From XBB1006 sp051877515 (GTDB lineage: Bacteria; Bacillota; Clostridia; Lachnospirales; Lachnospiraceae), in the NCBI GenBank assembly GCA_051877515.1, contig JBJEIY010000017.1, positions 1-64,000 of the forward strand: DNA of 64,000 nucleotides, in the 5' to 3' direction. Each line of letters opens with the position of its first letter. The stretch's first letter is position 1. Below, in pieces: positions 33,952 through 41,745 of the stretch. The notes below the pieces were generated by a model. It was given only the letters and a program-made list of their open reading frames with translations. It did not search any database and had not been told where the DNA came from. A program made the position numbers and the translations under genes.

Positions 33952-34872
33952 ATGACAATAGCAGCGACCATGATAAAACTGTTTGCCACTATGCTGATCG
34001 GTTTTTATCTTGGTAAAAAGGACATTTTTTCCCGGGAGATCTGTAAAAAGATGTCCTGGGTGATTGTAAATATTTCCGGACCGGCCATCGTGCTGGCATC
34101 CGTGACCTCCATGGGGGAGGATGCAGGGGGCAGTGTACTGATTGCCCTGGTGTTCGGAGCCTGTTGTTACGCAGTCCTTCCTTTCGTAGGCTGGGCATTT
34201 GCAAAGCTTTTGCGGGTAGATAAGGATCTGGTGGGGACCTACACCCTGACTATTCTGTTGTGTAATAACACCTTTATGGGATTTCCCGTGGTACAGGCAT
34301 TATTGGGTGAGGAAGCAATTTTTTACACCACCATAATTCATTTTGGTTTTAACATGATGTTCTATGCGGTGGGCCTTGCACTGATCCAGAAGGATGCCAA
34401 TGCAGACAGCGGAGAGAAATTTCATTTTAAATCCCTGATCAATCCGGGAAGCATAGCAGGAATTCTGGTTATCATCCTGTTTTTTGGAAGGATCGGGCTT
34501 CCGCAGTTAGTGGCGGAACCGCTGAGTTTTATCGGCGGGCTGACCATGCCGTTATCCATGCTGATCATTGGCGCAAATATGTCTCAGTATAAGCTGAAGG
34601 AAGTATTTGGGGATAAGAAGATGTATCTGTTATCCGTTATGAGACTGATCATTGTTCCGCTTCTTATCTGGATGGTAATGCAGCCGATCATTCACGATCA
34701 GTATCTGATTAAGGTTACCGTGATTACTTTTGCCATGCCGGTGGCATCCTTGGTAGCCATGGGAACCGCACCCTATGAGAAACAGGGAAAAACCGGAGCC
34801 GTGGCAGTGGCTTTTACCACTCTGTGCTCTTTAATCACCATTCCTCTGTGGGCGATTGTGCTGGGCATGTAA
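33952..34872 (+). CDS. AEC-family permease (auxin efflux carrier type)
   Basis: The 306-residue protein has ten membrane helices in two five-helix repeats, typical of the AEC family, which in bacteria transports organic acids such as malate. Conserved family stretches include the NNTFMGFPVVQALLGEEA region (helix 4) and GGLTMPLSMLIIGANMS (helix 7). I choose the ATG at 33952 because AAGGTGG lies 8 bases upstream; a GTG at 33940 is the alternative. Position after the aminotransferase suggests export or import of the matching keto or dicarboxylic acid. Confidence 0.85.
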   Translation: MTIAATMIKLFATMLIGFYLGKKDIFSREICKKMSWVIVNISGPAIVLASVTSMGEDAGGSVLIALVFGACCYAVLPFVGWAFAKLLRVDKDLVGTYTLTILLCNNTFMGFPVVQALLGEEAIFYTTIIHFGFNMMFYAVGLALIQKDANADSGEKFHFKSLINPGSIAGILVIILFFGRIGLPQLVAEPLSFIGGLTMPLSMLIIGANMSQYKLKEVFGDKKMYLLSVMRLIIVPLLIWMVMQPIIHDQYLIKVTVITFAMPVASLVAMGTAPYEKQGKTGAVAVAFTTLCSLITIPLWAIVLGM

Positions 34873-34913
34873 AAAGCTTGTGGATTTTGCCACAAAAGAT
34901 TGAGAATAAAAAA

Positions 34914-34945
34914 TCCCTGCGTCTAATGGCGCAGGGAACTTTTTT
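34914..34945. terminator. Bidirectional terminator
   Basis: TCCCTGCG/CGCAGGGA (8 bases) is flanked by A-run and T-run. It lies between the convergent AEC and pncB genes. Confidence 0.9.
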
Positions 34946-34965
34946 GCCGTAAACAAATGCGGTTC

Positions 34966-36426
34966 TTAGTTTTTCTTTTTTGTTTTTTTCTTGTTCTGGT
35001 ATTCCAGGAACAATTCCGTTTTCACACTGAACAGTTTCTGGGAGACATCCACATAAGTCTGATGAGGATTTGCAAAACGGCGGCACTCCATCCAGAGTGT
35101 ATCTTTCTCACGAGTACAGATGTCCCGGATTTCCATAACAGAGGGCGAGGTATAGACACATTCACCGTTTTTAAAGATGGGAACCAGAAGCTCCCGTAAG
35201 GTGTAGGTTCCGGCCTTGTATGTAGTGCTCTTCCAGGTTTCCTGGGGATCAAACAAGGTAATATCCTCATCCTCGGAATAGGTCTCATCCACAAAGCAGA
35301 TGAGATCCGCCTCTATCTTATGCTGCTGTTTATCATATATCCGGTATACGGTTTTGTTACCGGGGTTGGTGATCTTTTCGGTGTTTTCCGAAAGCTTGAT
35401 CTTAGGGATAAAAGCACCGTCCTTGTATACCGCTGCCAGTTTGTATACACCTCCGAAGGACGGCGTATCTTTGGCTGTGATCAGGTTTGTTCCCACACCC
35501 CAGGAGGTGATGGTGGCACCTTGTCGTTTCAGACTTTCAATGAGATGCTCGTCCAGATCATTGGATGCAGAAACAATAGCATCCGGAAATCCGGCCTCGT
35601 CCAGTATTTTCCGAACCTTCTTGGAAAGATACGCAAGGTCACCGCTATCCATACGGATACCATACATTTTTGGATGGATGCCGGCATCTTTCATTTCCTG
35701 AAATACCTTAATAGCATTGGGCAGACCACTGTTTAAGGTATCGTAGGTGTCAATGAGCAGCAGGCAGGCATCAGGATAAAGTTCAGCATATTTTTTGAAA
35801 GCGGTATATTCATCCGGGAAACTCATGATCCAGCTGTGGGCATGGGTTCCTTTTACCGGAATATCAAACAGTTTACCTGCCAGCACATTTGAGGTTCCTA
35901 CACAGCCGCCAATGACAGCAGCACGGGCACCATAGGTTCCGGCATCCGGACCCTGGGCACGGCGAAGACCGAATTCCATTACGCCATCGCCCTCTGCTGC
36001 ATCACAGACTCTGGCTGCTTTGGTAGCGATCAGACACTGATGGTTTACAATGTTTAACAATGCAGTTTCCAAAAGCTGGGCTTCAATGGCCGGAGCAATG
36101 ATCTTGACCAACGGTTCCCGTGGAAAGATGATGGTTCCTTCCGGAATGGCATAAACATCTCCTGAGAAATGGAAATCAGCCAGATAGGAAAGGAAATCCT
36201 CGTCAAATATATGAAGACTTCTTAAGTATTCAATATCTTCCTTGTCAAAACGGAGATTTTTAATGTAATCAATGACCTGCTCCAAGCCTGCCATGATGGC
36301 ATATCCGCCCTGAAAAGGATTGGTACGGTAAAATGCATCAAAAACAACGATGTCTTTGTTGCCTGTTTTGTAATATCCCTGCATCATTGTTAGCTCATAC
36401 AGGTCTGTCATTAGTGTTAAATTCAT
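34966..36426 (-). CDS. pncB: Nicotinate phosphoribosyltransferase
   Basis: The enzyme joins nicotinate to PRPP in the Preiss-Handler NAD salvage route. The 486-residue reading from 36426 starts MNLTLMTDLYELTMMQGYY, the canonical N-terminus. Further family motifs are YDTLNSGLPNAIK, the GIRMDSGDLAYLSK region, SNDLDE and GVGTNLITAKDTPSFGGVYK. A longer frame reaches an ATG at 36498 but lacks a ribosome site and would add 24 unrelated residues. A GGAGGAGGAG site lies 29 bases upstream of the chosen ATG, with a hairpin between them. The C-terminus is lysine-rich. Confidence 0.93.
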   Translation of the reverse strand: MNLTLMTDLYELTMMQGYYKTGNKDIVVFDAFYRTNPFQGGYAIMAGLEQVIDYIKNLRFDKEDIEYLRSLHIFDEDFLSYLADFHFSGDVYAIPEGTIIFPREPLVKIIAPAIEAQLLETALLNIVNHQCLIATKAARVCDAAEGDGVMEFGLRRAQGPDAGTYGARAAVIGGCVGTSNVLAGKLFDIPVKGTHAHSWIMSFPDEYTAFKKYAELYPDACLLLIDTYDTLNSGLPNAIKVFQEMKDAGIHPKMYGIRMDSGDLAYLSKKVRKILDEAGFPDAIVSASNDLDEHLIESLKRQGATITSWGVGTNLITAKDTPSFGGVYKLAAVYKDGAFIPKIKLSENTEKITNPGNKTVYRIYDKQQHKIEADLICFVDETYSEDEDITLFDPQETWKSTTYKAGTYTLRELLVPIFKNGECVYTSPSVMEIRDICTREKDTLWMECRRFANPHQTYVDVSQKLFSVKTELFLEYQNKKKTKKKN

Positions 36427-36515
36427 CTTTTCTGTGTTAGCAGAGGCTGCTAACCTCTCCTCCTCCGATATATTTTCGTTGACTGACAAGACAGTCATGC
36501 ATATGTCTTATTATA
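36427..36515 (-). promoter_or_regulatory. pncB promoter and structured leader
   Basis: TATAAT at 36510-36515 would start the mRNA near 36503. The leader has a hairpin TGACTG/CAGTCA (36478-36497 region), then GGAGGAGGAGAG (36455-36466), then a perfect 8-base hairpin GTTAGCAG/CTGCTAAC (36436-36454), then about 9 bases to the ATG. Folding of the second hairpin would bring the ribosome site to normal distance. Confidence 0.6.
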
Positions 36516-36572
36516 CTACTTTTTTGGGAATTTGAAAGAGAGGAAGCATTAATTATATTTTTAACACATGAA

Positions 36573-36602
36573 AAGTGCCTGCTGTGAGATAAGCAGGCAC
36601 TT
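36573..36602. terminator. Bidirectional terminator
   Basis: AAGTGCCTGCT and AGCAGGCACTT form an 11-base perfect stem with an 8-base loop. On the minus strand TTTTC follows the stem. It ends the small gene at 36655. Confidence 0.85.
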
Positions 36603-36654
36603 TGAATGGTGAAATACACTTAAATCTGATGCGATTCCCGGGTAAAGGAAAAAG

Positions 36655-36864
36655 CTAGTTTACCGGACGGGAGGAAGGATTATCCTCTCCGTAGACGTCT
36701 TCCCGTATGGTGTCTGCCATTTCTTTGCCGCCGAAAGGATAGATCTCCTGATAGGTTTCCAGTGCGGTTTCATCCACCGGACCTTCCGGTATCAGACCGG
36801 TACAATCCGTCATGGAAGCTGATTTTGAAAGATAATCATAATCTTTTGGAAAATGATCAAACAT
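36655..36864 (-). CDS. Small acidic protein, 69 residues, unknown
   Basis: The sequence begins MFDHFPKDYDYLSKSASMTD and is rich in acidic residues, prolines and tyrosines, with no membrane segment. I do not recognise a family. The ribosome site GGAGGTGAT is 5 bases before the ATG and matches the 16S tail at nine positions, but it is completely inside a 12-base-pair hairpin. It is followed by its own terminator and lies between pncB and a redox-cysteine gene. The strong, sequestered ribosome site argues that it is a real regulated gene. Confidence 0.65.
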   Translation of the reverse strand: MFDHFPKDYDYLSKSASMTDCTGLIPEGPVDETALETYQEIYPFGGKEMADTIREDVYGEDNPSSRPVN

Positions 36865-36869
36865 AACAT

Positions 36870-36898
36870 ATCACCTCCATAAATAGTATGGAGGTGAT
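36870..36898 (-). promoter_or_regulatory. Hairpin that buries the ribosome site
   Basis: ATCACCTCCATA (minus-strand upstream arm) pairs perfectly over 12 bases with TATGGAGGTGAT, which holds the whole Shine-Dalgarno. The upstream arm imitates the anti-Shine-Dalgarno end of 16S rRNA. The loop is five bases (CTATT). Confidence 0.8.
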
Positions 36899-36921
36899 GG
36901 CTGGAATTTATGATAGTTAAA

Positions 36922-37392
36922 TTATTCCGTTTCAATCTGGGCAAGGTCTTTTTCCTGTTCTCTTAACAGGATATCGGCTACGGCATCTACGGCAAATTTT
37001 ACCATTTCAATGCAATGGGCTTTACGTTCCGGGGATTGCTTTTCGTAACCCTTGGTAAGGATCCGACAGCACACGGCACCGAAGTGTTCCTTGAAGCGGT
37101 TGTGTAATTCCTCCGTCAGTGCAAAACAACGGATGTTTCTGGGATCTCCCGGTGTGGTTCGCCCATACACATATCCAATGCACATGGCGCCGCCTGCTAC
37201 AGCTCCACAGATACATCCTGCGCCGCCAAATCCCCAGGGGATTCCGCTGCTCATGGCAATGGCACAATCCGGAATGTCCAGTTCCAATTCTTTTCGAATC
37301 GCATAGATCACGGATTCGGAACAGGTGAAGCCGGAGGTAAAGACCTTTACGGCTTCTTCCTGCAGTTTTTGTCTATCAATTACGGTTTTCAT
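36922..37392 (-). CDS. C_GCAxxG_C_C family redox protein
   Basis: The 156-residue protein belongs to a family named for its conserved cysteines. Visible here are FTCSESVIYA, GAGCICGAVAGGAM, IRCFALTEEL, FGAVCC and AHCIEM. Family members are cytosolic, probably bind metal or do thiol redox chemistry, and occur mostly in anaerobes. The glycine-cysteine core reads GCICGA rather than GCGALxG. The ATG at 37392 follows GGAGAGG; the upstream in-frame start at 37524 is not needed. It has no obvious operon partner. Confidence 0.85.
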   Translation of the reverse strand: MKTVIDRQKLQEEAVKVFTSGFTCSESVIYAIRKELELDIPDCAIAMSSGIPWGFGGAGCICGAVAGGAMCIGYVYGRTTPGDPRNIRCFALTEELHNRFKEHFGAVCCRILTKGYEKQSPERKAHCIEMVKFAVDAVADILLREQEKDLAQIETE

Positions 37393-37489
37393 CAGTACGT
37401 CCTCTCCTTTTGTTATACATTTCTTATCCTTAATCATAGCGGATGATAGGATAAAATGCAATGAACATGCAAATTTCAATCGGAGATAC

Positions 37490-37518
37490 TGGAAAAGTGC
37501 ACCTAACAATGCTATAAT
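37490..37518 (+). promoter_or_regulatory. Probable promoter of the aldolase gene
   Basis: TGGAAA, 17 bases, TATAAT, 43 bases before the gene. The -35 is weak. Confidence 0.5.
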
Positions 37519-37560
37519 GGGCAAGGAAATATTAATCGGAACAAAAAAGGAGAATAGAGT

Positions 37561-38214
37561 ATGGAGTTTTTCTTAGATACAGCCAATGTGGATGAGATCC
37601 GCAAAGCCAATGATTGTGGTGTGATCAAAGGTGTCACCACAAATCCGTCCCTGATCGCAAAATCCGGAAGAGATTTCAATGAAGTCATCAAAGAGATCAC
37701 TTCTATCGTAGACGGTCCTATCAGCGGTGAAGTTAAGGCTACTACCGTTGATGCAGAAGGCATGATCGCGGAAGGCCGTGAAATTGCCAAGATCCACAAG
37801 AACATGGTTGTTAAGATCCCTATGACCATGGAAGGATTGAAGGCCGTGAAGGTTCTTTCCAAAGAAGGAATCAAGACCAATGTAACATTGGTATTTACCG
37901 CAAACCAGGCGATCCTGGCTGCAGAAGCAGGAGCAACCTATGTATCACCGTTCTTAGGAAGACTGGATGACATCAGCCAGCCGGGTATTGATCTTATTCG
38001 TACCATTTCCGAGATCTTTATGAATTACGGATACGAAACCCAGATCATTGCAGCTTCCATCCGTAACCCGATCCATGTAACGGATTGCGCTCTGGCAGGT
38101 GCTGATATTGCAACTGTTCCGTTCAAAGTATTAGAGCAGATGATGAAGCATCCTCTCACTGATCAGGGAATCGAGAAATTCCAGGCTGATTATAAAGCAG
38201 TATTCGGAGAATAG
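37561..38214 (+). CDS. fsa: Transaldolase / fructose-6-phosphate aldolase type
   Basis: This 217-residue barrel enzyme is of the short transaldolase group. The Schiff-base lysine is K85 in VVKIPMTMEG. GVTTNPSLIAKSGR near residue 27 and TNVTLVFTANQAILAAEAGA are family motifs. Many such Firmicutes proteins act as transaldolases in the non-oxidative pentose phosphate pathway; others cleave fructose 6-phosphate, and the sequence does not decide between them. It is monocistronic with AGGAG 9 bases before the ATG and a strong terminator after the stop. Confidence 0.92.
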   Translation: MEFFLDTANVDEIRKANDCGVIKGVTTNPSLIAKSGRDFNEVIKEITSIVDGPISGEVKATTVDAEGMIAEGREIAKIHKNMVVKIPMTMEGLKAVKVLSKEGIKTNVTLVFTANQAILAAEAGATYVSPFLGRLDDISQPGIDLIRTISEIFMNYGYETQIIAASIRNPIHVTDCALAGADIATVPFKVLEQMMKHPLTDQGIEKFQADYKAVFGE

Positions 38215-38226
38215 TTTTTATGGCAA

Positions 38227-38263
38227 AAGGTCTGTCAGGAAAGTCTTGACAGACCTTTTTTTT
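38227..38263 (+). terminator. Terminator of the aldolase gene
   Basis: AAGGTCTGTCA/TGACAGACCTT (11-base stem) plus eight T. The right arm contains the TTGACA -35 box of the next promoter. Confidence 0.92.
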
Positions 38264-38274
38264 AATTCTATAAT
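38246..38274 (+). promoter_or_regulatory. ileS promoter, nested in a terminator
   Basis: Perfect TTGACA, 17 bases, perfect TATAAT. The -35 lies inside the 3' arm of the preceding terminator stem. Transcription would start near 38281, at the T-box leader. Confidence 0.85.
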
Positions 38275-38280
38275 ACGTGT

Positions 38281-38541
38281 ATATGTAAAAACGATGACGA
38301 AGACAGTAGACGCTTTTCCAAACGTAAGAGCGAGCCGGGATGGTGGGAGCCGGTGCAAGTAGGGAGGCAGTTCGAATATCACTTCTGAGTTGCGGCCTGA
38401 AATCCGATGAGTCAGACGGAGAGTAGGCGCTGACGGATTTCCTCCGTTAACGGGAACACATATGCGGGAAACCAAGTATGCAGTAACAGGTGGTTGTGAA
38501 ATCTATGCGTTCATTCCTTTTACTGGGAGTGAACTTTTTTT
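38281..38541 (+). promoter_or_regulatory. T-box leader with isoleucine specifier
   Basis: The leader begins GACGAAGACAGTAGACG and contains the AG-bulge/distal-loop type sequence GAGCCGGGATGGTGGGAGCC, a specifier bulge GAATATCACTT with ATC (Ile) at 38378-38380, an AACAGGTGG T-box sequence (38485-38493) and a terminator GTTCATTCC/GGAGTGAAC followed by T (38509-38541). Uncharged tRNA-Ile should stabilise the antiterminator and allow ileS expression. After AGGTGG the T-box diverges from the usual TACCGCG. Confidence 0.88.
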
Positions 38542-38587
38542 ATTGCCTGATTGGACCGCGAATTATTTTTAGAAAGGTAGAGATAAG

Positions 38588-41500
38588 ATGTACAAGAAAG
38601 TATCTACGGATCTGAATTTTGTTCAGAGGGAAAAGGAAGTAGAACAGTTCTGGAAAGACGAGAAAATTTTTGAAAAGAGTATGGAGCAGCGTAAGGACGC
38701 AGAGACCTATACGTTTTATGACGGACCGCCAACTGCCAATGGTAAACCCCATATCGGTCATGTTTTAACCCGAGTGATCAAGGATATGATCCCACGGTAT
38801 CAGACCATGAAAGGAAAAATGGTTCCCCGAAAAGCAGGCTGGGATACCCATGGACTTCCGGTTGAGCTGGAAGTGGAAAAACTGCTGGGATTAAACGGAA
38901 AAGAGCAGATTGAAGAATATGGTATGGAGCCTTTCATTGAAAAATGTAAAGAATCCGTATGGAAATATAAAGGGATGTGGGAGGATTTCTCCGGTACGGT
39001 CGGTTTCTGGGCCGATATGGAGAATCCGTATGTAACCTATGATGATGACTATATTGAGTCTGAGTGGTGGGCCTTAAGACAGATCTGGGACAAAGGCCTT
39101 TTGTACAAGGGCTTTAAGATTGTGCCCTACTGCCCACGCTGCGGAACCCCGCTTTCTACTGCGGAGGTCTCCCAGGGATATAAGACCGTCAAAGAGCGTT
39201 CCGCAGTAGTCCGCTTCAAGGTTGTGGGAGAGGATGCCTATTTCCTGGCATGGACAACCACACCCTGGACCTTGCCATCCAACCTGGCGCTTTGTGTGAA
39301 CCCGGATGAGATGTACTGCAAGGTAAAAGCGGCAGACGGATACACCTATTATATCGCCGAAGCCCTGATGGACACTGTTTTGGGTAAACTGGGCAAAGAC
39401 GGAGAAAAAGCTTATGAGGTATTGGAGTCCTTCAAGGGTTCCGCTATGGAATACAAAGAGTATGAGCCGTTATTTGAATGTGCCGGTATTGCAGCTAAGA
39501 AGCAGAATAAGAAAGCACATTTTGTAACCTGTGATTCCTATGTTACCATGTCCGATGGTACAGGTATCGTTCATATTGCACCGGCTTTCGGTGAGGACGA
39601 CGCTAACGTAGGAAGAAACTATGACCTTCCCTTCGTGCAGTTTGTAAATGAAAAAGGTGAACTGACAGAAGAAACCCCGTATGGTGGAATTTTTGTAAAA
39701 GATGCCGATAAAGATGTGTTGATCGATTTAGACAGAGAAGGAAAACTGTTTGATGCGCCGAATTTCGAGCATGAGTATCCACACTGTTGGAGATGTGACA
39801 CACCGTTGATCTACTATGCCCGTGAATCCTGGTACATCAAGGAGACGGCGGTCAAAGAGGATCTGGTTCGCAATAACAATACCGTAAACTGGATTCCGGA
39901 GTCCATCGGAAAAGGACGTTTCGGAAACTGGCTGGAGAACATTCAGGATTGGGCGATCAGTAGAAACCGTTACTGGGGAACTCCGCTTAATATCTGGGAG
40001 TGTGAAGGCTGCGGACATCAGGAATGTATCGGAAGCCGTCAGGAGCTTGCTGAACGTAGCAAAGATCCGGAGGCTGCCAAGATCGAGCTGCATCGACCAT
40101 TTATCGATGAAGTGACCTTTGTGTGCCCGGATTGCGGCAAGACCATGCGTCGTGTTCCGGAAGTGATTGACTGCTGGTTTGATTCCGGAGCCATGCCATT
40201 TGCACAGCATCATTATCCGTTTGAAAATAAAGACCTGTTTGAAAAACAGTTCCCGGCAGATTTTATCTCGGAGGCGGTAGACCAGACCAGAGGATGGTTC
40301 CACTCCCTGATGGCGGAATCTACCCTGCTGTTTAATAAGGCGCCTTATAAGAATGTTATTGTGTTAGGACATGTGCAGGATGAAAACGGACAGAAGATGA
40401 GTAAATCCAAGGGAAATGCAGTGGATCCTTTTGAGGCATTGGAAACCTACGGTGCCGATGCCATCCGCTGGTATTTCTATATCAATTCCGCACCCTGGCT
40501 GCCGAACCGTTTCCATGGAGATGCAGTGGCAGAAGGACAGCGTAAATTCATGGGAACCCTGTGGAATACCTATGCATTCTTTGTGCTGTATGCCAATATC
40601 GATGAATTCGATGCCAGCAAATATACACTGGATTACAAGAGCCTCACAGTAATGGACAAGTGGCTGTTGTCCAAATTAAATACACTGATCAAAACAGTAG
40701 ATGACGATCTTGCAAATTATAAGATCCCGGAGACTGCCCGTGCATTACAGGAATTCGTAGATGATATGAGTAACTGGTATGTGCGTCGCTCCAGAGAGCG
40801 TTTCTGGGCGAAAGGTATGGAGCAGGATAAGATCAATGCCTATATGACTCTGTATACTGCCTTGGTTACTGTCAGCAAACTGGCAGCACCCATGATTCCT
40901 TTCATGACAGAACAGATCTATCAGAATCTGGTAAGAAGTGTAGACCAAAACGCTCCGGAAAGTATCCATTTATGTGATTTCCCGGTTTCTGAGGAATCCA
41001 TGGTGGATAAGGAACTGGAAAAGAACATGGATGAGGTTTTAAAGATCGTTGTCATGGGCCGTGCGGCAAGAAATGCAGCAAACATCAAGAACCGTCAGCC
41101 TATGGGACACATGTATGTTAAGGCACCGGTACAGTTGAATGATTTCTACGTGCAGATCATTGCAGAAGAATTAAATGTCAAAGAAGTGGAATTCAAAGAA
41201 GATGTCAGTGCCTTTACGGATTATCTTTTCAAACCGCAGTTAAAGACGGTTGGTCCGAAATACGGTAAGTTGTTAGGACAGATTCAGAAAGAATTAAAAG
41301 AGATCAACGGTAATGCAGCCATGACGGAATTAAGATCCGAGGGCGTGCTGACCCTTTGCGGCGGTGAAGTGAAACTGGCTGAGGAAGATCTGCTGATCAC
41401 CATGACCCAGATGGAAGGCTATGTAACGGAGGGTGACAATGAGATCACAGTAGTCATGGATTGTAACCTGACAGAAGAACTGCTGGAAGAAGGTTTCGTG

Positions 41501-41737
41501 CGTGAGCTGGTAAGCAAGATCCAAACCATGAGAAAAGAGGCAGGCTTCGAGGTTATGGATAAGATCCGTGTATCCTATCAGGCAGAAGGAAAAGTCGTTC
41601 AGATCATGGAAAAATACGGACAGGACCTGTTGAAAGAAGTATTGGGAGAAGAACTTGTAGCAGGTACCGTTTCCGGTTATAGCAAAGAGTGGAAGATTAA
41701 TGGGGAAGATGTTACACTGGGCGTTTTGAAACTGTAG
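38588..41737 (+). CDS. ileS: Isoleucine--tRNA ligase, long (IleS2-like) form
   Basis: The 1049-residue enzyme charges tRNA-Ile. HIGH lies at residues 55-58 (GKPHIGHVLT) and KMSKS at 603-607. The editing domain lies between them and the anticodon-binding domain follows. The N-terminus (FVQREKEVEQFWKDEKIFEK) and the length fit the second bacterial class, which is related to eukaryotic and mupirocin-insensitive enzymes, rather than the 920-residue class. Expression is controlled by the T-box upstream. glgP follows after 8 bases, an unusual operon partner. Confidence 0.97.
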   Translation: MYKKVSTDLNFVQREKEVEQFWKDEKIFEKSMEQRKDAETYTFYDGPPTANGKPHIGHVLTRVIKDMIPRYQTMKGKMVPRKAGWDTHGLPVELEVEKLLGLNGKEQIEEYGMEPFIEKCKESVWKYKGMWEDFSGTVGFWADMENPYVTYDDDYIESEWWALRQIWDKGLLYKGFKIVPYCPRCGTPLSTAEVSQGYKTVKERSAVVRFKVVGEDAYFLAWTTTPWTLPSNLALCVNPDEMYCKVKAADGYTYYIAEALMDTVLGKLGKDGEKAYEVLESFKGSAMEYKEYEPLFECAGIAAKKQNKKAHFVTCDSYVTMSDGTGIVHIAPAFGEDDANVGRNYDLPFVQFVNEKGELTEETPYGGIFVKDADKDVLIDLDREGKLFDAPNFEHEYPHCWRCDTPLIYYARESWYIKETAVKEDLVRNNNTVNWIPESIGKGRFGNWLENIQDWAISRNRYWGTPLNIWECEGCGHQECIGSRQELAERSKDPEAAKIELHRPFIDEVTFVCPDCGKTMRRVPEVIDCWFDSGAMPFAQHHYPFENKDLFEKQFPADFISEAVDQTRGWFHSLMAESTLLFNKAPYKNVIVLGHVQDENGQKMSKSKGNAVDPFEALETYGADAIRWYFYINSAPWLPNRFHGDAVAEGQRKFMGTLWNTYAFFVLYANIDEFDASKYTLDYKSLTVMDKWLLSKLNTLIKTVDDDLANYKIPETARALQEFVDDMSNWYVRRSRERFWAKGMEQDKINAYMTLYTALVTVSKLAAPMIPFMTEQIYQNLVRSVDQNAPESIHLCDFPVSEESMVDKELEKNMDEVLKIVVMGRAARNAANIKNRQPMGHMYVKAPVQLNDFYVQIIAEELNVKEVEFKEDVSAFTDYLFKPQLKTVGPKYGKLLGQIQKELKEINGNAAMTELRSEGVLTLCGGEVKLAEEDLLITMTQMEGYVTEGDNEITVVMDCNLTEELLEEGFVRELVSKIQTMRKEAGFEVMDKIRVSYQAEGKVVQIMEKYGQDLLKEVLGEELVAGTVSGYSKEWKINGEDVTLGVLKL

Positions 41738-41745
41738 GAGGTACC

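Noticed and set aside
36427..36498. Longer N-terminus for nicotinate phosphoribosyltransferase
   Set aside because: The family begins at MNLTLMTDLYEL; the upstream part has no ribosome site and probably is leader RNA. A leaderless start remains possible.
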